Source: Amycolatopsis kentuckyensis
GTDB taxonomy: Bacteria; Actinomycetota; Actinomycetes; Mycobacteriales; Pseudonocardiaceae
Reading direction: 5' to 3'
DNA: 36,796 bases
Assembly: GCF_002155975.1 (NCBI RefSeq)
Contig: NZ_MUMI01000074.1
Span: 1 to 36,796 of the forward strand
The translations under genes and the position numbers were made by a program. Below the pieces are notes generated by a model. It saw only the letters and a program-made list of their open reading frames with translations. It did no database searches and had not been told where the DNA came from. Of the stretch, positions 28,101 to 34,029 are shown piece by piece. Position 1 is the first letter of the stretch. Each line of letters starts with the position of its first letter.

Positions 28101-28331
28101 GAAGCGGTCGGCGAGGACCGGCTCCAGTTGTTCGGCCACCTGCATGCCGATGTGCTGGACGAGGTTCTCCAGCTTGGCCCGCTCCAGCGGCCCCTTCAGC
28201 TCACCCGCCGCCAGGTCGACCAGGTCGGCAGACCTCGCGACACCGGCCTTCCGGCGTTGCAGCCACGACTTCGCCGCCGCCGAAGCGATCTGGCCGCCCA
28301 GTTTCAGGGCCGGCCCCTCCAGGCTTGTCAA
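25137..28331 (-). CDS. NACHT-domain STAND NTPase with C-terminal leucine-rich repeats (NLR-like)
   Basis: 1064-aa three-part protein. Residues 1-230: an all-helical N-terminal region (LEGPALKLGGQIASAAAKSW, AAGELKGPLERAKLENLVQH) like the helical N-terminal domains of streptomycete NACHT proteins, called NNH7 as far as I recall. About 280-600: NACHT NTPase with Walker A RGEAGSGKTTLLDW (287-295), Walker B MVLVDGVDEV (366-374), sensor strand FVVTSR, and the winged-helix end DFVHRTFQECLAA (593-605). About 826-1041: irregular leucine-rich repeats (LKSLTLFRNS, IEELHLDQVHHL, VRELELNGIVL, LRRLYLAHIEDP). Such proteins oligomerise on sensing and are established antiphage factors. Start TTG at 28331, with GGAGG five bases upstream; the frame is open from 28388. 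The 3' third is much poorer in GC than the rest. Located 79 bp after bcp. Confidence 0.88.
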   Translation of the reverse strand: MTSLEGPALKLGGQIASAAAKSWLQRRKAGVARSADLVDLAAGELKGPLERAKLENLVQHIGMQVAEQLEPVLADRFSTLPPHEIEAAFLAVEDALTKADLSDEALLAANADPEQLARKIRGDLSRERLLAPKAAALYELALDQACRHLVQVVRHLPSFQPRALAAVLGQLARQSEQLEELLARVPKTSLAAIEGVDHDAEFEAAYLHLLARDLDRLELLGLTMDDQPALPLTVAYLSLSVSTESERRRPSHRKDELWFKKRHNRDGNANMRVESALGESTRILVRGEAGSGKTTLLDWLAVTAARAEFTGKLADWNGRVPFPIRLRSFAAEPLPRPEEFVPHIAPMLAPPEGWARRVLEAGRAMVLVDGVDEVGANHRREVKAWLRKLSLAFTDTLFVVTSRSAAADQRWLAAEGFDCVLLESMSADDIEALVTRWHRAAAAGGTVRPGTDLSAVQRRLLNQLDSRPHLRTLAASPLLCAMLCALNLAHRSELPRDRMDLYRKALSMLLHLRDAERRIGVLLTEAQKQVLLGDLAWRLSLASKVELSKDRAREHIARRLPSLPHVDHTPDEVLNHLLERSGVLREPVPDRVDFVHRTFQECLAANEATEQDHVETLIDRAHLDTWWETIVMACGHAKHHQAGKLLRGILDRADEDPRYARHLRLLAAACLETVSNAEPAVISRVEDVIKETLVPPRSIRETQSLATIGRRVLRYLPPSLDGLSDAVAAASVRTAALTAGNDAFELLRSYAQDSRQVVQFQLSRAWRYFDPERFATEVLSDSPLANGTLQVFATRMLPHTRELKHLTKVYALLPSSEEQANFEFLENVPHLRGLSVHLPDDAVIDVTPLCVQREIEDISLYFAHRYTNTARLGKISSLKSLTLFRNSPWQSIESLGKLHQIEELHLDQVHHLNGIDALAPLARLKKVGLWDCADRTFRGSASLTSVTSTLLSNRYQKEKRTISAEAICNTFPNVRELELNGIVLDEVGPMSELPVTHLSITDLDHLDTRRLALLPGLRRLYLAHIEDPVDLTPFAGLEIGIVLDNVKRSDSTQLGPGVQLATSV

Positions 28332-28410
28332 TGCGTCCTCCCCGCCCTCCGACCGCCGGATGATTCCTGCGGAACGGGGCGGCGGCAAGCCTGCGATCGG
28401 GTGGCGCGCC

Positions 28411-28884
28411 TCAGGACGCCAGGCCGAGGTCCCGGATCAGCTTGGCCACGTGGCCGGTTGCGCGGACGTTGTAGAAGGCGTGGGCGATCTTGCCCTCCGG
28501 GTCGACGACGAACGTCGAACGGATCACGCCCAGGTACGTCTTGCCGTAGTTCTTCTTCTCGCCGTACGCGCCCCACGCCTCGATGACCGTCTTCTCGGGG
28601 TCGCCCAGCAGCGGGAACGTGAGGCCTTCGTTCGAGACGAACTTCGCGAGCTTCGCCTGCGTGTCCGGCGAGATGCCGATGACCTGGTAGCCGGCGTCGT
28701 TCAGCTCGGCGAGGTTGTCGCGGAAGTCGCAGGCCTGCTTGGTGCAGCCCGGTGTGCTCGCCGCCGGGTAGAAGTACACCACCACGGACCGGCCGCGGAA
28801 GTCGCGCAGGGACACTTCCTCGCCCTCGCTGTCGGGCAGGGTGAAGTCCGGGGCTTCGTCACCGGGGGAAAGGCGCTCGGTCAT
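28411..28884 (-). CDS. bcp: thioredoxin-dependent thiol peroxidase (BCP/PrxQ)
   Basis: 157-aa peroxiredoxin of the BCP group reducing H2O2 and organic peroxides with electrons from thioredoxin. The peroxidatic cysteine is Cys47 in PAASTPGCTKQACDF and the resolving cysteine is Cys52, the PrxQ arrangement. Other marks: APDFTLPDSEGEEVSL, GISPDTQAKLAKF, FPLLGDPEKTVI. ATG at 28884 is preceded at six bases by TAGGCT, so probably leaderless. It reads toward the NACHT gene and could supply read-through transcription to it, as no terminator is seen between. Confidence 0.95.
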   Translation of the reverse strand: MTERLSPGDEAPDFTLPDSEGEEVSLRDFRGRSVVVYFYPAASTPGCTKQACDFRDNLAELNDAGYQVIGISPDTQAKLAKFVSNEGLTFPLLGDPEKTVIEAWGAYGEKKNYGKTYLGVIRSTFVVDPEGKIAHAFYNVRATGHVAKLIRDLGLAS

Positions 28885-28890
28885 GCTCCG

Positions 28891-28896
28891 AGCCTA
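28891..28896 (-). promoter_or_regulatory. -10 of leaderless bcp promoter
   Basis: TAGGCT on the minus strand, six bases (CGGAGC) before the bcp ATG at 28884; identical hexamer and spacing to pncB. The CGGAG could also act as a weak ribosome site, so this is not exclusive. Confidence 0.5.
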
Positions 28897-28899
28897 ACG

Positions 28900-29445
28900 T
28901 CAGGCAGGGCCGCAGTAGGTGACCGCGGCGGCTTCCGTCGCGCTCGGGCGGATCTGCAGCCGCAGCTGGGTCTGCTCGCGCGGTACCGCGAACGCCAGCG
29001 TGATGTGCACCGAGCGGCCCGGCAGCACGTCCTTGCCCGCGTCGGTGATCCCGGTGAAACCCTGGGTGGTGTCCACGACCTGCTTGACCGCGGCGCCGCG
29101 CGCGGTGGCGGTCACGTTGAGGCCCGAGAGCTTGTACGTCGTCGAGCCGTCGTTGGTCAGCTGGACGTCGAACGCCGCGCCGCGCGGGCTCTGCGGGTAC
29201 GCCGACGGGCTGGGCCGGAACGACTGGGGGGAGCCGACCGAGATCGTGAGGCCGCTGGCGAACCGGTGGTCGGCGCCGAACTTGAGGTCGTTGGCCGCCG
29301 GCGCGGCCGAGGCGCCGGCGCCCGCGGGGGAGCCGGCCGCGCCGAGGGCCGCGGTGCCCTCGTGAGCCGAAGGAACCCCGCACGCCACCGCCAGGCTGAG
29401 CAGTCCTGCGGTGAACATGATCTTGCGGGTGCGCGCGAGCGCCAT
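28900..29445 (-). CDS. putative lipoprotein with Ig-like (DUF4352-type) domain
   Basis: 181-aa exported lipoprotein. Signal peptide MALARTRKIMFTAGLLSLAVAC with lipobox LAVAC, so the Cys22 is lipid-modified. A low-complexity Ala/Gly/Pro linker (GSPAGAGASAAPAAN) follows, then a beta-sandwich domain from about residue 60: AAFDVQLTNDGSTTYKLSGL, VKQVVDTTQGFTGI, DVLPGRSVHITLAFAVP, QLRLQIRPS. This layout matches DUF4352/telomeric-repeat-like Ig domains common in actinobacterial lipoproteins; function unknown. ATG at 29445 has GGAG eight bases upstream; the frame is open further but without support. Ends 15 bases before bcp begins, same strand. Confidence 0.8.
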   Translation of the reverse strand: MALARTRKIMFTAGLLSLAVACGVPSAHEGTAALGAAGSPAGAGASAAPAANDLKFGADHRFASGLTISVGSPQSFRPSPSAYPQSPRGAAFDVQLTNDGSTTYKLSGLNVTATARGAAVKQVVDTTQGFTGITDAGKDVLPGRSVHITLAFAVPREQTQLRLQIRPSATEAAAVTYCGPA

Positions 29446-29635
29446 TGCGGGTACTCCAGTCGGCGGGTCGGGTGCCGTCGGCAACGGGGGATTGCCGGGG
29501 GAACCCGCTCCACTCTGGCCGTGATCGCGCGCGGTTACGAGGCGCAACCGGGGGTTGTCGCGCACCTGGTGCCACCCCGTGGCCAATCCGTGACCGGAAC
29601 GGCACGGCTGGTGACAATCTCTGGCCACATGCCAC
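29446..29635. other. 190-bp intergenic region
   Basis: Gap between the lipoprotein start and the stop of the small membrane protein, both on the minus strand. I see a GGAG ribosome site for the lipoprotein but no clear promoter pair, hairpin or small gene. Confidence 0.4.
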
Positions 29636-29818
29636 TTAAACCGCGAGCGCGAACAACAGGATGAAGATCGCGACGCCGGCCACCCACGCCGCCATCAGCC
29701 AGCCGAAATCCCGGACCGGGTCGACCGCGCGGCTCTCCTCGCCGGGCACGTACACGCCGCGCTCCTCGAACCAGTCCGCCCAGCGGGCGAACCAGCGCAA
29801 CGGGTTGCGCGACGCCAT
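29636..29818 (-). CDS. small single-pass membrane protein
   Basis: 60-aa protein: a basic/aromatic N-terminus (NPLRWFARWADWFEERGVYV), an acidic middle, and one C-terminal membrane helix (LMAAWVAGVAIFILLFALAV). It is too short to assign; codon use is strongly GC3-biased and ATG 29818 has GGAGG six bases upstream, so it is likely a real gene. On its strand ACAGTA complement (TACTGT, 29855-29850) could be a -10. The orientation with a Trp-rich amphipathic N-terminus suggests a peripheral partner at the inner membrane, which is a guess. Confidence 0.7.
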   Translation of the reverse strand: MASRNPLRWFARWADWFEERGVYVPGEESRAVDPVRDFGWLMAAWVAGVAIFILLFALAV

Positions 29819-29947
29819 GCTGCACCTCCGGGGGCCGGTTTACCCCGTCACAGTACGCGTTCGGTCACGCACGCCGGAAGGCGCGGGCGGCTGTCCACTC
29901 CCGACTTACCACGGTCGGGTGAACGTCGATATCGCTGGTGTAGAAGT

Positions 29948-30835
29948 TCAGGCCAGACCGTGACGGCGCAGGATCGTCACCGCACGGACCGTCGCGTACC
30001 CGCGCCATTCGAGCGACGCGGCGGGCGAGAAGCTCGCGAAATCCACCCGCCAGCCGCCGTCGTCCTGTTGCGCAGCCGCGAGCCGCCGCAGTTCGGCGTC
30101 GACGACGTCACCGGCGAACAACGCGCGCGCCGGGCGGTCCGGCCACGGCGCGAAATCCAAGGCACGGAGGGTTTCGCCCGCCGAACCACCGTCCACCGGG
30201 GCCAGTCCGTCGGCCGGGACGAACGCGGCGAGGTGCTCCAGGAGCGCGGGCGCCTCTTCGTGGAGTTCGTGTGCCGCGTCGACGAACTGCACCGCGAAAG
30301 ACAACGCGATCGCATGCGGTGGCGCGGAAAGCTCGCGGATGGCGCGGAAGCAGTACCGCGTCGCCGCGGCCAGCCACGGGTGCTCTCGCACGGCCCGGTC
30401 GTGCCGGGCGACGCGCAGGGCCACACCGGCGGTGAACGCGGTGCTCTGCAGCGTGGCTTCCGCCGGATCGGCCTGGGTCCAGAAGGGAGCGCAGCCGGCG
30501 GGGTCCGCCACGGGCAGCGCGAACGGCAGGCCGCCGTCCGGACGGGACGCCGTCGCCAGCCAGTCGCAGAGCTTCGCCGCGTGCGGCGTCGTGGCCGGAG
30601 CGATCTCCTCGAACACCTCGAAGGCGTGGAGGGCGCCGCCGGGCTGGCTTTCCGGCGCGCGCAGGTCCGGTTCGAGGCCCCAGCCGTAGCCGCCGTCGGG
30701 GTTGCGGTAGCCGTCGACGGCGGCCAGCACCGCGTCGGCGTCGGTGGCGCCGCCGAGCAGCTCGAAACGGCGGCGGTCGAGGAGGCGGGCGTGCGTCGCC
30801 ATGAAGGACGCCGCCGCAGGAAGGTTCACGGACAT
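29948..30835 (-). CDS. alpha/alpha-toroid protein (prenyltransferase/squalene-oxidase repeat-like)
   Basis: 295-aa protein with repeats of the terpenoid-cyclase/prenyltransferase alpha6-alpha6 barrel type: NPDGGYGWGLEPDLRAP near residue 45, RPDGGLPFALP near 97, and QQDDGGWRVDF near 260, each the QxDGGW-like turn of the repeat. There is no DXDD motif, so cyclase activity is not supported; it may bind or process a lipid, or be a non-catalytic toroid. No signal peptide. ATG at 30835, no clear ribosome site. It stands alone on the minus strand. Confidence 0.72.
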   Translation of the reverse strand: MSVNLPAAASFMATHARLLDRRRFELLGGATDADAVLAAVDGYRNPDGGYGWGLEPDLRAPESQPGGALHAFEVFEEIAPATTPHAAKLCDWLATASRPDGGLPFALPVADPAGCAPFWTQADPAEATLQSTAFTAGVALRVARHDRAVREHPWLAAATRYCFRAIRELSAPPHAIALSFAVQFVDAAHELHEEAPALLEHLAAFVPADGLAPVDGGSAGETLRALDFAPWPDRPARALFAGDVVDAELRRLAAAQQDDGGWRVDFASFSPAASLEWRGYATVRAVTILRRHGLA

Positions 30836-30903
30836 GCCGCCAGCGTCGCACCCCGCCCGGCCGGCCGTCTTGAACGGATCGGACCCCGGGGCAGCGGCGT
30901 CCG

Positions 30904-31668
30904 CTATCGAGTCGTCAGGCGGGCGCGGACGTCGTCGAGGCTCTTCTCGATGTGGGCGGGGACGCCGGCTTCCCGCAGCGCGGTCCGGAACTGTTCGTTG
31001 ATGCCGCCGGGCGTCATGTGCTTGGCCGCCAGCTCGCCGAGGGTGCCACCGTGCCGGCGGAGGGTGTGGCCGAGCTCGCCGAAAACGTGGGCCACGTAAG
31101 CGTTCGCGGCTTCGGGGGAGACGCCGTGCCCGGTCATCCAGGCGGCGATGGTGGCGAGCTGGTCGAGGTGTGCCGCGAAGGTGGCGGTGGCCGCGCTGAA
31201 GGTGGCCAGGGCGCTTTCGCTTTCGGGGACGACCACTTCGCCGACGCTCTCGAAGAGCGCGCGGGCGACGGCGTCCTCCGGGTACACCGCGGTGCAGCTC
31301 GCGCGGCGGCTCGCGGTCGGCAGCGGGATCGCCCGGACGACCCGCTCGGCCGGCGACACCCGGGCTCGCAGCTCGGCGAGGGCGACCCCGGCGACCGCGC
31401 TCACCACGACGTGGTCCGGGCGGAAGGCGAGGTCCGCCAAGACGTCCTGGGCGATTTGCGGCCGCACGGCGATCACGACGACGGCGGTGCGGTCGAGCAC
31501 TTCCTGGTTACTGCCGCAGATCCGCACGTTCGGGAACCGGCCGGCCAGGTCGTGGGCGATGCCGTGGTTGCGCGGCGAGAGGAAGACCTGCGGCGGAGTT
31601 CCCCCGCTGAGGCCTTCGACGATCGCCGCGGTGAGCTCCCCGGTGCCCACGAACCCGTACGACTGCAC
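30904..31668 (-). CDS. pyrroline-5-carboxylate reductase-like protein
   Basis: 254-aa ProC-family NADP oxidoreductase. The Rossmann entry is SYGFVGTGELTAAIVEGL (P5CR has GxGxMxxAI), then RPQIAQDVL and SAVAGVAL, as in ProC; the C-terminal dimerisation domain ends in HMTPGGINEQFRTALREAG, like the PGGT motif of the family. The Met of GxGxM is replaced (GTGEL) and the active site differs enough that a proline-pathway role is unsure; relatives act on other cyclic imines. GTG at 31668 lies eight bases after the stop of the saccharopine-dehydrogenase-like gene, so the two form an operon, divergent from the AraC-type regulator. Confidence 0.8.
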   Translation of the reverse strand: MQSYGFVGTGELTAAIVEGLSGGTPPQVFLSPRNHGIAHDLAGRFPNVRICGSNQEVLDRTAVVVIAVRPQIAQDVLADLAFRPDHVVVSAVAGVALAELRARVSPAERVVRAIPLPTASRRASCTAVYPEDAVARALFESVGEVVVPESESALATFSAATATFAAHLDQLATIAAWMTGHGVSPEAANAYVAHVFGELGHTLRRHGGTLGELAAKHMTPGGINEQFRTALREAGVPAHIEKSLDDVRARLTTR

Positions 31669-31676
31669 GGTGAACC

Positions 31677-32627
31677 CTAACTCGCCCGCTCCACCGTGAT
31701 GTGCGGCGCCAGCGCCCGGAGGAAGTCGGCCGCGTCGAACATCTCGCCCGCCGTGGCGACGCCCTTCACCTTCGTCCGCCCGGTCAGGATCCGGTCCACC
31801 GCTTCCACCGCCAGCGGCGCGCTCACCGCGTAGATGTCCTCGCCGCGCGCCACGATCCGGCGCTCGTCGTCGCCGGCGCGCACCACGACGTCCACCACGA
31901 ACGTCTCGGCCGCGTCGCGCTCGCCGGCCGCCGCCAGGCCCTGTGCCGCGTCGACCGTCATGTAGCTGGTGACGTCGCGGACCTCGAGGTGCCGCGGGAT
32001 GGTCACGATGTCGGCCATCGAGAACTCGCCGAAGACCGGCCGCGAGCCGAGCGGCTCGGGGAACGCCCACTCGCGCGTCGGCAGGGCGTCGTCGCGGTAC
32101 TCCAGGCGGCCGCCGGCGTACCGGATGCGCTTGCCGCCACGGCGTTCCCGGGACACCCGGCCCGCCGCGAGCGTGCCCTCGGTCGGGCGCCAGCCGCTGA
32201 GCCCGTAGGCGACGTGGATCTCGTCGGCCGCCGCCCAGTCGCCCATCGCCGCCGTGGCCAGCAGGTCGGCCAGGCCGCCGAAGAACGCCATCGCGGGCAC
32301 CACCGCGGTGTCGGCGGTCAGCGCGAGGGTGTCGAGGTTCGCCTCGATCTCGGCGGCGACGTCGACGTACGGGACGCCGGCGCGGATGGCCGCCTCGACG
32401 AGCGGGAGGGCGGTGTCGGCGAACGGGCCCGCGCAGTTGATCACCGCGTCGACGCCGTCGAGCGCGCGGTCGAGGGCCGCCGGATCGTCGGCCGCCGCCG
32501 GCCGCCCGCCCGGCAGCTTCGCCGCGTTCCGTCCGGAAAGGACCACGTCGTATCCGCGTTCTCGCAGCTCAGCCACCACGAAGCGGCCGGTGTGCCCATA
32601 AGCGCCGTAAACCAGTACCGAAGTCAT
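31677..32627 (-). CDS. saccharopine dehydrogenase-like NAD(P)-binding protein
   Basis: 316-aa protein with an N-terminal Rossmann domain (SVLVYGAYGHTGRFVVAEL, GxxGxxG) followed by DVVLSGRNAAKL, VINCAGPFADTALPLVEAAI and YVDVAAEIE, the set seen in saccharopine-dehydrogenase-type and trans-acting enoyl-reductase proteins of actinobacteria. Substrate unknown; members reduce enoyl or imine groups. ATG at 32627, with CAGGAT six bases upstream as a possible -10. Pairing with the ProC-like gene suggests two successive reductions on one small molecule, controlled by the divergent AraC-type regulator 70 bases away. This is inference. Confidence 0.82.
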   Translation of the reverse strand: MTSVLVYGAYGHTGRFVVAELRERGYDVVLSGRNAAKLPGGRPAAADDPAALDRALDGVDAVINCAGPFADTALPLVEAAIRAGVPYVDVAAEIEANLDTLALTADTAVVPAMAFFGGLADLLATAAMGDWAAADEIHVAYGLSGWRPTEGTLAAGRVSRERRGGKRIRYAGGRLEYRDDALPTREWAFPEPLGSRPVFGEFSMADIVTIPRHLEVRDVTSYMTVDAAQGLAAAGERDAAETFVVDVVVRAGDDERRIVARGEDIYAVSAPLAVEAVDRILTGRTKVKGVATAGEMFDAADFLRALAPHITVERAS

Positions 32628-32663
32628 GAGGCAATCCTGGCGAGGGTGGACCGCGGTCACCAG

Positions 32664-32698
32664 TGTCCGGAACGACGTGCTGCGTACACTTTCGGACA
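32664..32698. promoter_or_regulatory. inverted repeat over the AraC-regulator promoter
   Basis: TGTCCGGAA (32664-32672) and TTTCGGACA (32690-32698) are inverted with 8 of 9 bases paired, 17 bases apart. The pair brackets the likely -10 TACACT and touches the regulator's start codon, and lies in the 70-bp gap between the two divergent genes. A good candidate for the regulator's own operator. Confidence 0.5.
32685..32690 (+). promoter_or_regulatory. -10 of leaderless AraC-regulator promoter
   Basis: TACACT, seven bases before the ATG at 32698; no ribosome site precedes the start. Confidence 0.55.
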
Positions 32699-33615
32699 TG
32701 CACGCTGTCGCCCTCGCCGCCACCGACGGGATGCTGTCGTTCGAGCTGACGATCGCCACCGAGGTGTTCGGCGACGACCCCCGGTACGGCTTCGCGGTCT
32801 GCGGCTCGGCGCCGGTGCGGGTGGGCCGGTTCCTGCTGGAGCCCGACCACGGCCTCGACCGCCTGGCGCGCGCGGACACGGTGATCGTGCCGGGCTGGGC
32901 CGACGTCGACGTGCCCCCGCCGGCCGACCTGGTCGACGCGGTGCGCGCGGCCCACGCCCGCGGCGCGCGGCTGGCGTCGCTGTGCACGGGCGCGTTCGTG
33001 CTGGCGGCGGCCGGCCTGCTGGACGGCTTGCGCGCGACCACGCACTGGGCCCACACGGACGTCCTCGCCGCCCGCTACCCGGGCGTGACGGTGGACCCGG
33101 ACGTGCTGTACGTGGACAACGGCCAGGTCCTCACCTCGGCGGGCAAAGCGGCGGCGATGGACCTGTGCCTCCACCTGGTCCGCGCCGACCACGGCCCGGC
33201 GGCGGCCAACGCGATCGCCCGCCGCCTGGTGGTGCCCCCGCACCGGGCGGGCGGCCAGGCCCAGTTCGTCACGACCCCGGTCCCGAGCCGCGACGACCAC
33301 CCGCTGGCCGCGCTCCTCCCGTGGATCACGGCCCGCCTCGACCGGCCGCTGACGGTCGAGGACCTCGCGCGTGAAGCGAACATGAGCAGCCGCCACCTGG
33401 GCCGGCACTTCCGTTCGGCCACGGTCACGACACCGTTGCAGTGGTTGCTGAACCTGCGCATCCGCCGGGCCCAGGAGCTGCTGGAGAACACGGACGCGAG
33501 CATCGACGCGGTGGCGGAGGCGGTCGGCATGGGCACGGCGACGACGCTGCGGCGGCACTTCAACCGGACGGTCGGGGTGCCGCCGGACACCTATCGCCGG
33601 ACGTTCCGGAGCTGA
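32698..33615 (+). CDS. GlxA-type AraC family transcriptional regulator
   Basis: 305-aa regulator with an N-terminal DJ-1/PfpI-like domain (residues 1-180, including SLCTGAFVLAAAGLLDG with the conserved Cys at the elbow and TSAGKAAAMDLCLHL) and a C-terminal AraC double helix-turn-helix (about 210-305: LTVEDLAREANMSSRHLGRH, then ASIDAVAEAVGMGTATTLRRHF). The DJ-1-like domain senses a small molecule in this group. ATG at 32698 is preferred over the longer frame from 32626, because it begins right at the family's N-terminus and fits a leaderless TACACT promoter. Divergent from the two oxidoreductase genes it likely controls. Confidence 0.9.
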   Translation: MHAVALAATDGMLSFELTIATEVFGDDPRYGFAVCGSAPVRVGRFLLEPDHGLDRLARADTVIVPGWADVDVPPPADLVDAVRAAHARGARLASLCTGAFVLAAAGLLDGLRATTHWAHTDVLAARYPGVTVDPDVLYVDNGQVLTSAGKAAAMDLCLHLVRADHGPAAANAIARRLVVPPHRAGGQAQFVTTPVPSRDDHPLAALLPWITARLDRPLTVEDLAREANMSSRHLGRHFRSATVTTPLQWLLNLRIRRAQELLENTDASIDAVAEAVGMGTATTLRRHFNRTVGVPPDTYRRTFRS

Positions 33616-33631
33616 GGGTCGTCGGGGTGGG

Positions 33632-33705
33632 TGGGCCCGGAGAGACTCGAACTCTCACTGGCATGGACCTAAACCATGTGCCTCTGCCAATTGGGCTACG
33701 GGCCC
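33632..33705 (-). tRNA. tRNA-Leu (anticodon UAG) with short variable loop
   Basis: 74-nt tRNA on the minus strand. Acceptor stem GGGCCCG/CGGGCCC (33705-33699 with 33639-33633), discriminator A at 33632, no encoded CCA. D-arm of 17 nt (GCC, loop with GG and extra 20a/20b bases, GGC), a 3-bp stem as in leucine tRNAs. Anticodon stem CATGG/CCATG with loop TTTAGGT, anticodon UAG, G37. Variable loop only 5 nt (CCAGT). T-arm GAGAG-TTCGAGT-CTCTC. UAG reads CUA (Leu). A73 and the D-arm agree with leucine identity, but leucine tRNAs normally have a long variable arm, so this one is unusual. Confidence 0.88.
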
Positions 33706-33716
33706 CAGCAACTGGA

Positions 33717-33722
33717 AGCGTA
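33717..33722 (-). promoter_or_regulatory. possible -10 of the tRNA promoter
   Basis: TACGCT on the minus strand, 11 bases before the tRNA 5' end. No good -35 at the usual distance. Confidence 0.35.
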
Positions 33723-33804
33723 GCGGTGCGGCGTGGCCCGTGCGGACGCGGCGGGGCGGTCGACTAAGTTGGGGCCCGGAAGTCCCATGCGGCGAGGAGG
33801 ACAC

Positions 33805-34026
33805 GTGGCCCGCGATCCCGAGACGATCGAGCGTGAGATCGAGCAGGCTAGGACCGCCCTGGCGGCGACGCTCGACCAGCTGACCGTCAAGGCCGACCCG
33901 AAGAAGCTCGCCGACGCGGCCAAGGACGGCGTGCGCGCCAAGCTGGACAACCCCAAGGTCAAGTTCCCGCTGATCGGTGCGGGCGTCCTCGTGCTGGTCC
34001 TGCTGGTGCGCAAGCTCCTCAAGTAG
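33805..34026 (+). CDS. DUF3618 family small membrane protein
   Basis: 73-aa actinobacterial DUF3618 protein. The N-terminal two thirds are a charged helix (ARDPETIEREIEQARTALAA, then LDQLTVKADPKKLADAAK) and the C-terminus is one membrane helix (FPLIGAGVLVLVLLVRKLLK) with a basic end, so it is anchored with the helix facing the cytoplasm. Function unknown; related proteins lie near membrane-stress and cell-envelope genes. Start GTG 33805 has GAGGAGG four bases before it; the frame is open from ATG 33733 and ATG 33787, without such a site. TAAGTT at 33765-33770 could be a -10. Convergent with the HicB-like gene three bases away. Confidence 0.88.
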   Translation: MARDPETIEREIEQARTALAATLDQLTVKADPKKLADAAKDGVRAKLDNPKVKFPLIGAGVLVLVLLVRKLLK

Positions 34027-34029
34027 CGC

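Noticed and set aside
26064-28586. 840-codon open frame on the plus strand opposite the NACHT gene
   Set aside because: Antisense frame of a GC-rich gene; composition is Arg/Gln/Val/Leu-rich without motifs, while the minus strand encodes a complete NACHT protein.
29948-30835. Terpene cyclase
   Set aside because: Toroid repeats are present but the catalytic DXDD motif is missing and no isoprenoid genes are adjacent.
33632-33705. Amber-suppressor tRNA
   Set aside because: The anticodon is UAG, which pairs with CUA leucine codons; a suppressor of UAG stops would need CUA as anticodon.
33632-33705. tRNA gene as integration site of an island reaching to the NACHT region
   Set aside because: No integrase gene and no repeat of the tRNA 3' end is seen anywhere in the window, and 5 kb of ordinary genes lie in between.
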